64,000 nt of DNA. It comes from Palsa-504 sp963808315. Lineage in GTDB: Bacteria > Actinomycetota > Actinomycetes > Streptosporangiales > Streptosporangiaceae. Positions 1 through 9,231 of this stretch are shown here, in pieces. The notes under the pieces were generated by a model. It made no database searches. It saw nothing but the letters and a program-made list of their open reading frames with translations, and was not told the DNA's origin. The position numbers were made by a program, and so were the translations under genes. How positions within the stretch are numbered: position 1 is the stretch's first letter; each line of letters begins with the position of its first letter. The stretch is taken from contig CAWEFK010000035.1 in the NCBI GenBank assembly GCA_963808315.1, forward strand, positions 1 through 64,000, written 5' to 3'.

Positions 1-708
1 GGCATCCGGCTGGTTCCCCTTGACGGTCATCAGGTAATTCCATCCGGGTCTGGCGCCGATGTATTCTGCGGTTTCCCGCTGGGTGTGCGCCGCATCGACG
101 GTGACCAGGACTGATTCGCCTTCCGGTATCCCCGCAGCGTCCAGGAGTGTGCCTGCCTGGGTGATCTCGTTTGTTCCGTCTGGCACCCTGACCTGCGCTA
201 TCGTGACAGCTTTGCCATGGAGCATCGCGGAGAACAGGGTGACCTTGTCGTTCTCATCAGTCCATGCACCGCGCATTACCTTCCCGTCGAGTGCGATCAC
301 TGACTCTCCTTTCCCGTCTTTCCTGGCCTGTGCGTAAAGCCATGCTCCGGTTATGGTGTCCAATTCGGCCGCGTCGATCCTGGTCAGCACGTTCCGTATT
401 GTCGACTCGCTCGGGTACTTGTAGCGGAGCCTGAACCAGTTCCATTCAGCACCCATCTTCTTCAGCAGATGCTGGGGAATGTCTGCCGCGTGGCAGGCGA
501 TTTCCCGGTAATTCCTCGCGCCGGCCAGCATCGCTACCACGCAGATCGCCAATACGAATTCCAGCACGTGCTGTATCCCCTGCGGGCTGCGCGGGTCGGC
601 GACTGATGCCAGCATACCCAGCAGGCTCGAAATGTCCGCGTCTTCAGTGCTCTTATTCCCGGCAGCACAGGCATCAGGACTTGACTGGCCGCAAGCGGAA
701 TGACAAAA
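1..708 (-). CDS. ISAs1-family transposase, partial at window edge
   Basis: The reverse strand reads without a stop from about 708 to the window edge. It gives an N-terminal DDE_Tnp_1-associated domain (LASVADPRSPQGIQHVLEF, then AGARNYREIACHAAD) followed by the start of the DDE domain. The first catalytic Asp is in IALDGKVMRG and the second in LVTVDAAHTQRE; the third acidic residue lies outside the window, after the family motif LMTVKGNQ. Family members run about 370 residues, so roughly 230 are present. No ATG, GTG or TTG occurs where the start is expected, and the first in-frame ATG at 615 would cut into the domain. The 5' end may therefore be frameshifted. Family assignment is firm; activity is unknown. 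Confidence 0.8.
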
Positions 709-783
709 TCACACAGGATGGCCTTCTCTCGGGAGTGGTGCTTGCGTGGTAACAACCATCATTCCGGAAAAGGGAAGGCCATC

Positions 784-1500
784 TTCTTTTATTTTGAAAG
801 TGTGACGGAAATTAATTCATAGAACAGCGCGTGCCGCCGGGCATCGGACTTCCAGGGCCGACTGGTTGCTCATCGTGACCATGCGGCTTCCGTTAGCGAT
901 CTTGAAATCGCCCTGCATACACAGAGACCCGGGACCGCCTTCATATCGCTATCCACCGCGGCAACCTCGCAGCCAGCGCGAATGTGGATGGATACCGGCT
1001 GTCCCGGCCGAAGGCAAGATCCGGATTGACTAACCGGTGACAGCAGAACTCATCGGCGCTAATATTGGCCGCCGGAATTTGTACCATCTGGGATAAATTC
1101 CGGTGACGGATCGCGAGCCGTCGGCAAGAACGTCACCATAGACCTGCTGATGAGAATGCATCTCACTCTCATGCCGCGTATCGCGCGCCAGCTCCGGCGT
1201 ATCCGACCGGGACTGGGTAGAAGGTAGGCCTCGAGGTGATGCCGATCGCCACTGTAACGCTGGGTAAGGGGCACAGTCCGGGAGAACACTCACCGAGCCG
1301 CCGATCTGCTCGGCAACCTGGTTGCTAAGATAGCCGCCCGGAGCCGCGCCGACAGGGGTGATCTGTGTGCGACGCGCAGGACCCTACTGGTGGCCGACAC
1401 CCGGATCTGCCGAATTGAGTGCATTGCGCATTGGTATTCTCTGCGTTCTATGACATATTCATTCGCGCCAAGTCCCGTCCGTATGCCTGCGGAAATTTGG
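784..1500. other. Gene-free stretch left of the IS5 element
   Basis: I see no convincing gene here. Short overlapping reverse-strand reading frames near 1030-1290 have no ribosome site or family signature. The stretch contains copy A of the dispersed repeat at 1284-1376, annotated separately. Confidence 0.5.
1284..1376 (-). repeat. Dispersed intergenic repeat, copy A
   Basis: Read on the minus strand, this copy starts with CGCACACAGATCACCCC and ends in a GC-rich dyad GCCGAGCAGATCGGCGGC. Copies B (18133), C (29262), G (27864) and I (30333) share both ends at about the same 80-90 bp spacing. This copy stays open in one frame, reading TQITPVGAAPGGYLS and then AEQIGGSVSV. Function unknown. Confidence 0.6.
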
Positions 1501-2451
1501 AGGAGGCTTATGCGAAACTCTCTTTGAAGAAGTACAGGCCAATGGCAGCCCGAAATGAGGAAAAGAAGGTTTTCAGCGGCCTTCTGTAATCGGTGAATAG
1601 AATCCGCCAGGTCTTCAGAGTGGCCACAGCCCGCTCGACCGGCGCCCGATGAGAGCTGATCTGGTTGTTGTAGTCGTGCTCGCGTATGTACAACTCGCGG
1701 TCCTGTGGCTTGCGGATCGGGGTGGTGATGTAGTCGGTTCCGATGAATCCCTTGTCGCCGAATACGCCACCTGCCATTTTAAGGATAGTCTCGCATTCTG
1801 ATCCGTTCAGCTTGGCCATGTCATGCTGGTTGCCGGGAACAGGCTCAGATACGAAGGTGATACGCCCGGCGAGATTCGTGATGATCAGCGACCCGTGGCC
1901 GGTCGTCTTGTATTTCCGGCCCATAGTTCCCGCTCGCCTGCCCAGGACCAGCATGGCCACAAGGTGCCGTCTACCAGCGCGACCGCGCCCTTGGTAGCCT
2001 CCGCCGCCTCGTCCGCGGATGGCCGGAACTCCGCGGTCGCCTTGTCGATCAATGGCGTCAGGAAGCTGATGTACCGCGAGATCGTGGACTGATTCACGTC
2101 GAAGATCTCTGCCCAGATCTCCTCAATGATGTTATTGCGGGCGTATCCGGTGGCAACGATGAGTGCTTCACGCAGGGTAAGTTCCCGCGGATGGCCTTTC
2201 CTCTTGTCCCACGGTTCCTCCAGCAGGTCGCTGATCAGTTCCTCCAGCTCGTCGAGTTGCTCAGCGTCCAGTCCTGACATACGATCGAACCGCAACGGCC
2301 TCTCCTTCTGGTGAATGGTCTATTCGCATTCACCGTTCTACTGGAGGGAGAGGTCGTTTGCCATGATCTGAGCCGGCGTGTCGCCAGTTCAAAAATTACA
2401 GTAGTTCAACTCTAGCCAAAGGTAGAATTGCAGGTTTTGCATAAGCCTCCT
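1501..2451 (-). mobile_element. IS5-family insertion sequence (IS427-like)
   Basis: The element is bounded by inverted repeats of 18 bp with one mismatch: AGGAGGCTTATGCGAAAC at 1501-1518 and its complement at 2434-2451. It is about 950 bp long and encodes one transposase on the minus strand whose stop lies inside the left repeat, a compact layout usual for this group. No clear target-site duplication could be fixed at the borders. Confidence 0.75.
1508..2295 (-). CDS. IS5-family transposase in two overlapping frames
   Basis: Frame A (start 2295, 136 residues) carries the HTH_Tnp_4 helix-turn-helix (EIFDVNQSTISRYISFL) and the first catalytic Asp in LVDGTLWPCW. Frame B (stop 1508) carries the rest of the DDE_Tnp_4 domain, with Asp in GNQHDMAKL and Glu in SHRAPVERAVATLK. 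The frames overlap at 1885-1960. Moving back one base after the Gly codon near 1919 gives ELWAGKYKTTGHGS, the expected family sequence. The joined protein is about 255 residues, a normal length. IS5/IS427 elements are known to use programmed frameshifting, but a one-base deletion would look the same. No textbook X XXY YYZ heptamer is present. Confidence 0.75.
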
Positions 2452-2569
2452 AGCGTCACTATACATCCGTAGCACACTGATCGAATAGGGGCGGGCTGTT
2501 CTGAGTACGAGATCCAGTGCCGAGCACGCAGCTGGCCACAATGTCAGATGGCCGCGTTCGGGCATTCTC

Positions 2570-2890
2570 GGGACGGGAAACGCGGCCGCAAGCAGATCGA
2601 GTACGGGCTGCTGACCGACCCGGCCGGGCGGCCGGTCGCTATCGACGTCAACGCGGGAATAGGCAGGATTCGATCGCATGCAAAGAGGTGCTCGGGAAGA
2701 TACGTGGGAAACTAGGGCTGAAAACGCTAGTCCTGGTGGGCGACCGGGGAATGATCACCAAACGCGGATCGAGGACCTGCGCGGCATGGCTGAACTCGGC
2801 TGTTCACCTCCCGGCGCGCCTGACGTCGCGGCCCTGATGCCGATCAAGGTGCGTGGTCGAGTTGCCGTAGAAATCCGCGTGCGTACCCGC
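2570..2890 (+). pseudogene. IS1634/IS4-type transposase remnant
   Basis: Pieces in different frames read QIEYGLLTDPAGRPVAIDV, then LGLKTLVLVGDRGMITK, then RIEDLRGMAELG and APDVAALM. These match in order the central part of IS1634-like DDE transposases, where the Asp of VGDRGMIT is catalytic. At least two frameshifts separate them and both ends are missing. It is a decayed fragment with no expected function. Confidence 0.7.
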
Positions 2891-2894
2891 CTTA

Positions 2895-2960
2895 TGGCGC
2901 CGACCTGGCCGCCAGCGTGGCCGCACGTGCGGTGCAGAACGGGGTGATCTGCGCTGCCGC
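2895..2960 (-). repeat. Dispersed intergenic repeat, partial copy F
   Basis: On the minus strand this reads GCGCAGATCACCCCGTTC followed by a diverged half. It lies at the end of the IS1634-like remnant. It belongs to the family described at 1284-1376; the distal dyad is not well conserved here. Confidence 0.45.
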
Positions 2961-3157
2961 GCCCACGGCCTGCCACGGCTGACAACGTCGGATTCTGCGT
3001 GGAGCGGGCCTCCCTAGCGTGCCGCGGTTCGCTCCCGGGTACGACTTTGCGGCGTGGTGAGCCGACGGATTCAGGGGAGAGTGACCGCGTTACCGGAGGT
3101 TAGACTGGGAATTAGTGAGAGCCGTTGCGTCTGCCTTGTTCTCGCGGAGTGAGGGGG

Positions 3158-6100
3158 ATGGAAGACCAGAGGCTGGCCGTTCATCGGACTATCGTTGTCG
3201 TTGACATTGAGGGGTTCGGGGATCAGCGCCGCACGAATCCGCACCAGGTGGCAGTTCGCGATGGCCTGTATCGCGCGATGAGGGAAGCTTTCGGCTGCGC
3301 GGGGATCGTATGGGATGACTGCGGTCGTGAGGACCGCGGCGACGGGGTGTTCATCCTGATTCCCGCCGAGGTGCCCAAGGGCTTGCTGGCAGAATCGCTG
3401 CCGCCCGCGCTGGTGACAGCGCTACACGCGCACAACGGCACACATCCGGACCCGGAGCGGATCCGGCTGCGGATGGCACTGCACGCCGGGGAGGTCAACT
3501 ACGACGAGTACGGGGTCACCGCGGCGGCGGTCAACTTGGCGTTCCGGCTGCTGGACGCAAGCGTACTCAAGACTGCCCTGGCCAGCTCCCCGGGCGTGCT
3601 GGCCGTTATCGCCTCGTCATGGTTCTTCGAGGAGGTGGTGCGGCACGGCGGCACGGCGGCCGCGTATCGGCCCGTCGAGGTGGCCGTGAAGGAGACCACG
3701 ACGACCGGCTGGATCTGCCTGCCCGATCACACGGACCTGGCGGGCCGGGTGATGCTGGAGCACCTGCCCGCTGTGGCCGTGGTGCCGGGTGGGCAGCCGG
3801 CGGTGGCGCTGCGCACGCTGCCCCGCGACGCAGCCGCGTTCACCGGGCGTACCTATGAGCTGGACCTGTTGGTCGCCCCGGTCTCCGGGACGGCGGCGAC
3901 CGCAGCGGTGATCGGCATCCATGCGGTGGATGGGATGGCCGGGATCGGCAAGACGGCGTTCGCCGTGCACGCCGCCCACCAGCTCGCCGCCCGCTTCCCG
4001 GACGGGCAGATCTTCCTCCGCTTGCATGCGCACACGGCGGGGCAGCGGCCGGTCGACCCGGCTGAGGCACTTGAGACCTTGCTGCTGACCAGCGGGGTCG
4101 CGCCGCAGCAGATCCCGCCCGGCCTGGAGGCCCGGTCAGCGTTCTGGCGCGACCATCTGGCCGGCAAGAAGGTGCTCCTGGTGCTGGATGACGCCGTCGG
4201 CAGCGATCAGGTCCGCCCGCTGCTGCCGGGGTCGGCGGGCTGCCTGGTGCTGGTCACCAGCCGCCGCCGGCTGACCGCGCTGGAGGAGGCAGCGCCGATC
4301 AGCCTAGGCACGCTGCCGCCCGGCGAGGCCGCGGACCTGTTCAACCGCCTGGCCGGGCGCCCCGGCCTGCAGCCCGCAGATGCCGCAGTCGGCGAGGTGA
4401 CCGGGCTATGCGGCTACCTGCCGCTGGCAATCCGGCTGGTCGCGGCGGGACTGCGCCATCATCCCGCCTGGACGGTCACCGACCTGGCCGCTGACCTGGC
4501 CACGGCCCGCGACCGGCTGGCGCCCCTGCAGGCCGAAGACGTCTCGGTGGCAGCCGCGTTCGACCTGTCCTACCAGGATCTGACCGCAGGCCAGCAGCGC
4601 CTGTTCCGCCGACTCGGCTTGCACCCCGGCGCCGATATCGACGCCTGCGCCGCCGCGGCCCTGGTCGACACCGACCGGCAGGGCGCCCGGCGGCGTCTCG
4701 GCGAGTTGTATGACCAGAACCTGATCAGCGAACCTGCCCGCGGCCGGTACCGACTCCATGACCTGCTCCGCGAATACGCCCGGGCTCGCGCCGCCGCCGA
4801 CGACGCCGCGGAGAACCAGGCCGCAGTCGGTCGGCTGCTGGACTACTACCTGCACACCGCCGTGGCCGCCGGCCAGTACGTCGCCTGGCGCACCTCCATC
4901 ACCGGCACTCCGCCGCCGGGCTCCGCGCCGGCCTGGACCCTGGAAATGCGCACGGAGGAACAGGCGATCGCCTGGCTGCGAGCCGAGCGCGCCAACCTGC
5001 ATGCCTGTGCCGGGTATGCCTCAGCCCACGGATGTCTTGTGCACGCCGTCTGGATTCCCGTTGCGGTCAGCGGCTTCCTGCACACCCAAGGCCACTGGAA
5101 CGAGGCTGCCAATCTCGGTCAGGCCGCCCTTGCCGCTGCGCGCACAATCGGCGACCGGCGGGGCCAAGCCTGCGCCCTGACCCAGCTGGGCGTGGTGCAG
5201 CAGCTGACCGGGGACTACCCGGCCGCCACCGCCAGCTTGACCTTGGCGCTGGAACTGTCCCGCGACCTGGGCGACCGGCAAAGCCAGGCCTGGGCCCTTA
5301 ACCAGCTGGGCGTGGTGCAGGAGGCGACCGGGGACTACCCGGCCGCCACCGCCAGCTTGACCTTGGCGCTGGAACTGTCCCGCGACCTGGGCGACCGGCA
5401 GAGCCAGGCCTGGGCCCTCAACCGGCTAGGCGTGGTGCAGCAGCGGACCGGGGACAACCCGGCCGCCACCGCCAGCTTGACCCTGGCGCTGGAACTGTCC
5501 CGCGACCTGGGCGACCGGCAGAGCCAGGCCTGGGCCCTCAACCAGCTGGGCGTGGTGCAGCAGCGGACCGGGGACAACCCGGCCGCCACCGCCAGCCTGA
5601 CCCTGGCGCTGGAACTGTCCCGCGACCTGGGCGACCGGCAGAGCCAGGCCTGGGCTCTCCACGACCTGGGCGTGGTACAGCGGCGCACCGGGGACTACCC
5701 GGCCGCCACCGCCAGCCTGACCCTGGCACTGGAGCTGTTCGGCGACCTGGGCGACCGGCGCGGCCAAGCTTGGGCCCTCCACGACCTGGGCGTGGTGCAG
5801 CAGCTGACCGGGGACTACCCGGCCGCCACCGCCAGCTTGACCCTGGCGCTGGAGCTGTTCGGCGACCTAGGCGACCCGCGCGGCCAAGCTTGGGCCCTCA
5901 ACCACCTGGGCGTGGTGCAGCAGCTGACCGGGGACTACCCGGCCGCCACCGCCAGCTTGACCCTGGCGCTGGAGCTGTTCGGCGACCTAGGCGACCCGCG
6001 CGGCCAAGCTTGGGCCCTCAACCACCTGGGCGTGGTGCAGCAGCTGACCGGGGACTACCCGGCCGCCACCGCCAGCCTGACCCTGGCGCTGGAGCTGTTC

Positions 6101-6394
6101 GGCGACCCGGGTGACCGGCAGGGCCAAGCCGGCGCATCGATCAACTTGGGCGAACTCCTATTCCTGTCCTCGGCATACCGCGAAGCCCGCGGCTACTTCG
6201 CCCAGGCGCTCAGCATCGCCCGCGACATCACCACACCGGTCGAGGAAGCACGGGCACTCGAGGGAATGGGACGATGCCACATCCAGGACGGAAACCCTGG
6301 CCAAGGCGCCGCAGACCTACGACAAGCCCTCGCGATCTACCGGCGCATTGGCGCCCCAGAGGTCCAGCGCGTCGAAACGACCCTCCTCAACTAA
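3158..6394 (+). CDS. STAND NTPase: cyclase-like domain, NB-ARC, tandem TPR
   Basis: A large cytoplasmic signalling-type NTPase of 1078 residues. Residues 10-190 resemble a class III nucleotide cyclase: metal-type Asp16 (VVVDIEGFGD) and Asp62 (GDGVFI), and the pair Asn126/Arg130 (VNLAFR) usual in the catalytic site. NB-ARC follows, with Walker A GMAGIGKT (259-266), Walker B VLLVLDD (about 339-345), LVTSRRR and CGYLPLAIRL. A winged-helix stretch leads to TPR repeats from residue 665. ATG 3158 is chosen over the upstream in-frame start at 3125 because GGAG sits about 8 bases before it. STAND proteins couple sensing by the repeats to an effector domain; that the cyclase is the effector here is inference. 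The ligand and biological role are unknown, and immunity is one possibility. Confidence 0.85.
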   Translation: MEDQRLAVHRTIVVVDIEGFGDQRRTNPHQVAVRDGLYRAMREAFGCAGIVWDDCGREDRGDGVFILIPAEVPKGLLAESLPPALVTALHAHNGTHPDPERIRLRMALHAGEVNYDEYGVTAAAVNLAFRLLDASVLKTALASSPGVLAVIASSWFFEEVVRHGGTAAAYRPVEVAVKETTTTGWICLPDHTDLAGRVMLEHLPAVAVVPGGQPAVALRTLPRDAAAFTGRTYELDLLVAPVSGTAATAAVIGIHAVDGMAGIGKTAFAVHAAHQLAARFPDGQIFLRLHAHTAGQRPVDPAEALETLLLTSGVAPQQIPPGLEARSAFWRDHLAGKKVLLVLDDAVGSDQVRPLLPGSAGCLVLVTSRRRLTALEEAAPISLGTLPPGEAADLFNRLAGRPGLQPADAAVGEVTGLCGYLPLAIRLVAAGLRHHPAWTVTDLAADLATARDRLAPLQAEDVSVAAAFDLSYQDLTAGQQRLFRRLGLHPGADIDACAAAALVDTDRQGARRRLGELYDQNLISEPARGRYRLHDLLREYARARAAADDAAENQAAVGRLLDYYLHTAVAAGQYVAWRTSITGTPPPGSAPAWTLEMRTEEQAIAWLRAERANLHACAGYASAHGCLVHAVWIPVAVSGFLHTQGHWNEAANLGQAALAAARTIGDRRGQACALTQLGVVQQLTGDYPAATASLTLALELSRDLGDRQSQAWALNQLGVVQEATGDYPAATASLTLALELSRDLGDRQSQAWALNRLGVVQQRTGDNPAATASLTLALELSRDLGDRQSQAWALNQLGVVQQRTGDNPAATASLTLALELSRDLGDRQSQAWALHDLGVVQRRTGDYPAATASLTLALELFGDLGDRRGQAWALHDLGVVQQLTGDYPAATASLTLALELFGDLGDPRGQAWALNHLGVVQQLTGDYPAATASLTLALELFGDLGDPRGQAWALNHLGVVQQLTGDYPAATASLTLALELFGDPGDRQGQAGASINLGELLFLSSAYREARGYFAQALSIARDITTPVEEARALEGMGRCHIQDGNPGQGAADLRQALAIYRRIGAPEVQRVETTLLN
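5150..6109 (+). repeat. Eight near-identical 120-bp tandem repeats encoding TPRs
   Basis: Eight head-to-tail units of exactly 120 bp, each encoding a 40-residue TPR hairpin of the type LGVVQQLTGDYPAATASLTL. They differ at only a few codons, mostly at the third to fifth residues and around QQR/QQL. Units 7 and 8 are almost the same at the DNA level. Two diverged TPR units follow to the stop. Such uniform repeats point to recent expansion or gene conversion. Confidence 0.95.
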
Positions 6395-6745
6395 CCAAGA
6401 CCGCGGAGGGCGAGTGCCTTCGGCGTGGGTACGGGAGGAACCGCATCGGGAGCTCCGACGAGGCCGACACTCCCATGTCAGCACTTTATCGTCGCCGGAC
6501 CCGCTCCTGGGTCAGCAGGCACAGCAGCGCGTAGGCGCTAAGCAGCAGCGCGTACCAACCCAACAGATCAGCGACACCTTGCGCCACACGCCCACCCACG
6601 TTACGGAAACGATCTACCGGCACGTGATCGCGCCTGCCATCCACGGATTCGCATCAATCATGGCTGACGGCTTCGGCGCGAAGACGACATGGGACGGGTA
6701 TGATTATCTCAGATGGCGAGTCGCCCATTAGTAGTTGGAGGTGTC
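6395..6745. other. Spacer after the STAND gene
   Basis: No supported gene. GC content falls toward the right end, where the lower-GC segment at about 6.7-8.8 kb begins. Confidence 0.5.
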
Positions 6746-7369
6746 ATGGCCTCTGGATGGCTAAGCACCAATAGCACCTTGATTGCCGCACTCGCGGGAA
6801 TGGCCTCAACTTTTTTCGTGGCAATATACATGACCCGCAGTCAGTCGCGTAGCGCTGAAGCTGAGCGGCGCCATAATGCTCGGCAGCTCATGCTTACGGA
6901 AAGGAAATCTGCCTATGAAAAGATGCTACAAGCATTTGAGGAATTCGACGATACGGTGTATAGGCTGCGAGGGAACGGCTACGGGGGGCTAGGTGCGGCC
7001 AGAACTCGATGCACGAAAGAGGTCCGTGCGCTGCTTGACCGTAATTCGAAAATCGATCTTGCGATACAGGATCTAGAACGAGAGCTAGAGCTAATCGCTC
7101 CGCTAGAAGTCGTCAAGGCTTGCCGTATCGCGTTCCGCACTCTTCGCGAGAAGACTCGAATTCTAACGGATGAAGGTGATGCCAGGCCTCAGCCTTATAA
7201 TGCTCATCTCGCGGAAACGGCAAGACTTATGCGCGCGGATCTCGACAGACTTATACGCTCGGATCCCGGCCAGGAAATTAGCAATACTGTTGATTGTCCT
7301 GAGCAGGATTTCATGAGCCTATACGATGACTGGCTTGCTCCGGAGAATTCGTTTTCTCACCAAGGTTAA
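6746..7369 (+). CDS. Single-pass membrane protein with coiled coil, unknown
   Basis: 207 residues from ATG 6746, which follows GGAGGT at 6737-6742; an in-frame start 33 bases upstream lacks a site. An N-terminal membrane helix (LIAALAGMASTFFVAIYM) leads into a charged region with likely coiled coil (SRSAEAERRHNARQLMLTER). The rest is helical and Arg/Glu rich. Codon use is noticeably less GC-biased than in flanking genes, which suggests acquisition. I do not recognise a family. It resembles in layout the broken gene at 8257-8766: a short membrane anchor followed by an Arg-rich helical domain. Confidence 0.65.
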   Translation: MASGWLSTNSTLIAALAGMASTFFVAIYMTRSQSRSAEAERRHNARQLMLTERKSAYEKMLQAFEEFDDTVYRLRGNGYGGLGAARTRCTKEVRALLDRNSKIDLAIQDLERELELIAPLEVVKACRIAFRTLREKTRILTDEGDARPQPYNAHLAETARLMRADLDRLIRSDPGQEISNTVDCPEQDFMSLYDDWLAPENSFSHQG

Positions 7370-7667
7370 GTTGCCATACGTCTTGCATTACAGAGAATTC
7401 TCACGACTGACTGCGAGCGAGCCGATCTACCCCACCGTCACGGCACTGTTAACCGACCAGGAATACTATCCACTCTTTATAAGCAAGCTAGCAATGGAGT
7501 CGATACGGCGAGCGCCGGAGTCAGCTTACATGATTCGTATTACAGGTGCATCTGACAACTCACTCTATGCCGCCGACAAGAAAACGCAGTCATCCTGGTG
7601 CTTGACAGGACCTGCCTGGCACGCTCTGGTGAAGCGTAGGCTTCTTCCTAGGGCTAAGACGTCATGA
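7326..7667 (+). CDS. Hypothetical protein, uncertain
   Basis: A 113-residue frame that overlaps the previous gene by 44 bases in a different phase. No family, membrane segment or motif is recognised and there is no strong ribosome site. It lies in the same lower-GC segment. It could be a real downstream gene, a frameshifted extension of the upstream one, or noncoding. Confidence 0.3.
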   Translation: MTGLLRRIRFLTKVKLPYVLHYREFSRLTASEPIYPTVTALLTDQEYYPLFISKLAMESIRRAPESAYMIRITGASDNSLYAADKKTQSSWCLTGPAWHALVKRRLLPRAKTS

Positions 7668-8256
7668 CAATCCAAACCTTGTCTTCTGGGCGTTGCTGGG
7701 AGCCACCTTCTGGGCGATCAGGGCGTTATGATCGTCGCGGCGTACCCACCTGCCGTCTGCCAGAACCTGGATACCCGGCTATATCGTCGCGGCCTGCATG
7801 GCTTCCCCGCCTGATCCTGCTTGTGCTTCCCAGGCTCAGGCTCGAGGAGAAGTCGCATAGTGGCAATAAGTACTGAGCACTTCAAGCCTCATGCGCCGAG
7901 TTGATCGGATTCAGGTGGTGGGCTAAGTGCTGGCGGACGGAAAGTTGCCGAGCCCAAATTACTGTCACGCCCTCGCCACATCGATCCGTATCTGGCATGC
8001 GGCCGGGAGTTATTACTGTAGTCTGCCGATAAAACCACCACAGGGAACGTGGCGGTACATCGGATGGGGGCGGCGTGGTGCTGGAACTGCAGCCAAGGAT
8101 CCGCGGCAGATGGGGCCGTGCCGGATCGCGGCCCCCCCCACCGCGGATGCGACCCGCGTGCGGTACCCGCTCGGCCTGAAGCATCCTAAGGACCGTAATG
8201 TGGAGCCACCGATCTGACTAGTGGCCCAGGATTAGGTCGCCTGTTGGAGGCAATCC
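7668..8256. other. Gene-poor spacer
   Basis: Reading frames here are short, mutually overlapping and lack ribosome sites. I support no gene. GGAGG at the right end belongs to the gene starting at 8257. Confidence 0.5.
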
Positions 8257-8766
8257 ATGAGCAACAATATTGTCGCGATAGCTATCGCTTCCGTGGGGGT
8301 TCTGGGTACATTTGCTGGTGCGGCCGTCACCCAGCTGCTGTCGGTGCGTGCCCGGCGCGATGATTTTGCGCTGCAAAGGCGACAGCGTCAAGAAGATTTT
8401 AGGCTATCCTGCTATATCGCGATGAGTACTTCCTCGCGAAGCTACCGGATCGAACTAATTAATTACCTGGACAAGCTAAACCAGCAGACGGCCGATGACG
8501 CAGCCAGAAATGTTATGGAAGATGCACGGCAAGCCTGCCTTGATAGCCTCGGTCAGGTCGAGTTCGTAGCAACACGCAAGGTCTGACCAACTATCAAGCC
8601 AATAAATGATGGATTGTCAGCAGCTTACAGCGCTACGAATAACCTGGAGAAGGGTAAGCCGCAACCAGGCGGATCCTTCGAAGAAATAAAGCAATCCTTG
8701 AAAGAATTGTGGAGTCAATGGGATCCTATGCATGAGGCGATGCGGCAAGACCACGAGATGCCATAA
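8257..8766 (+). pseudogene. Membrane-anchored helical protein with in-frame TGA
   Basis: ATG 8257 follows GGAGG with a 6-base spacer. The N-terminus has a membrane helix (IVAIAIASVGVLGTFAGAAV) and an Arg/Gln-rich helix (RDDFALQRRQRQEDF). After 109 codons a TGA (8584-8586) interrupts. The same frame then continues for 59 sense codons with coding-like content (GGSFEEIKQSLKELW, then EAMRQDHEMP) and ends at TAA 8764-8766. The full frame is 168 amino-acid codons plus the TGA. The simplest explanation is a CGA-to-TGA nonsense change; readthrough cannot be excluded. Family not recognised. Confidence 0.65.
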
Positions 8767-9231
8767 CGGTGTCGGCCAATCCGTGTTCTATCAGTAAGCA
8801 GGGCCATCCACGCGCTGAAATCAACAACTGACTACCACGTCTGCGCCAGTTCAAGCCTGGCAATTTGGGCTCCGTAGGATCTGCCCTCATAGCGGTGGAA
8901 GCGCTGACTCAGCCCCGGCAAATTAAGGTAGAGGGAACCGGGCTAGGACAATGATTATGTCTAATGCGTGACCCCCGACCGCTGCTTCGAACGTTTGGGC
9001 AGGTCAAGAATTGAATGCGGCGGTCTGTAAAACAGATTCCTTCATCTTGATGACAACCGCTGGCCGAGCCCAGCCCTCTTTCCGGCCTCGCCCCGCGGGC
9101 TGCATACTGAAATGGCTGATATGCGCGTCACGCGTTACGCTTGCACCAGAAGGTTCGGGGGGCGCCGATTCGGCGATCTATCGCGCGTCCGTCCGAGGCG
9201 CAGGTTACGTTTCGTGATCAGTTCCTGCCCC
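8767..9231. other. Spacer left of the IS630 element
   Basis: No supported gene. It contains a short copy of the dispersed repeat core at 9109-9135 on the minus strand (GACGCGCATATCAGCCATTTC). A 68-codon plus-strand frame at 9011-9217 has no ribosome site and runs across that repeat. Confidence 0.5.

Noticed and set aside
717..783. Inverted repeat GATGGCCTTC/GAAGGCCATC beside the ISAs1 gene
   Set aside because: It could be an IS end or terminator, but arms are short, the loop is 47 bases and no partner end is visible in the window.
4406..5002. Long minus-strand frames across the STAND gene
   Set aside because: They mirror a high-GC coding region in the antisense phase and have no signature.
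5150..6109. Regular 120-bp repeats that could be mistaken for a CRISPR or satellite array
   Set aside because: They lie fully in frame inside one gene and each encodes a TPR hairpin; there are no unique spacers.
7664..7876. 70-codon frame overlapping the previous stop as ATGA
   Set aside because: Composition is not protein-like and there is no supporting motif.
9011..9217. 68-codon plus-strand frame
   Set aside because: No ribosome site or family, and it crosses the dispersed repeat core.
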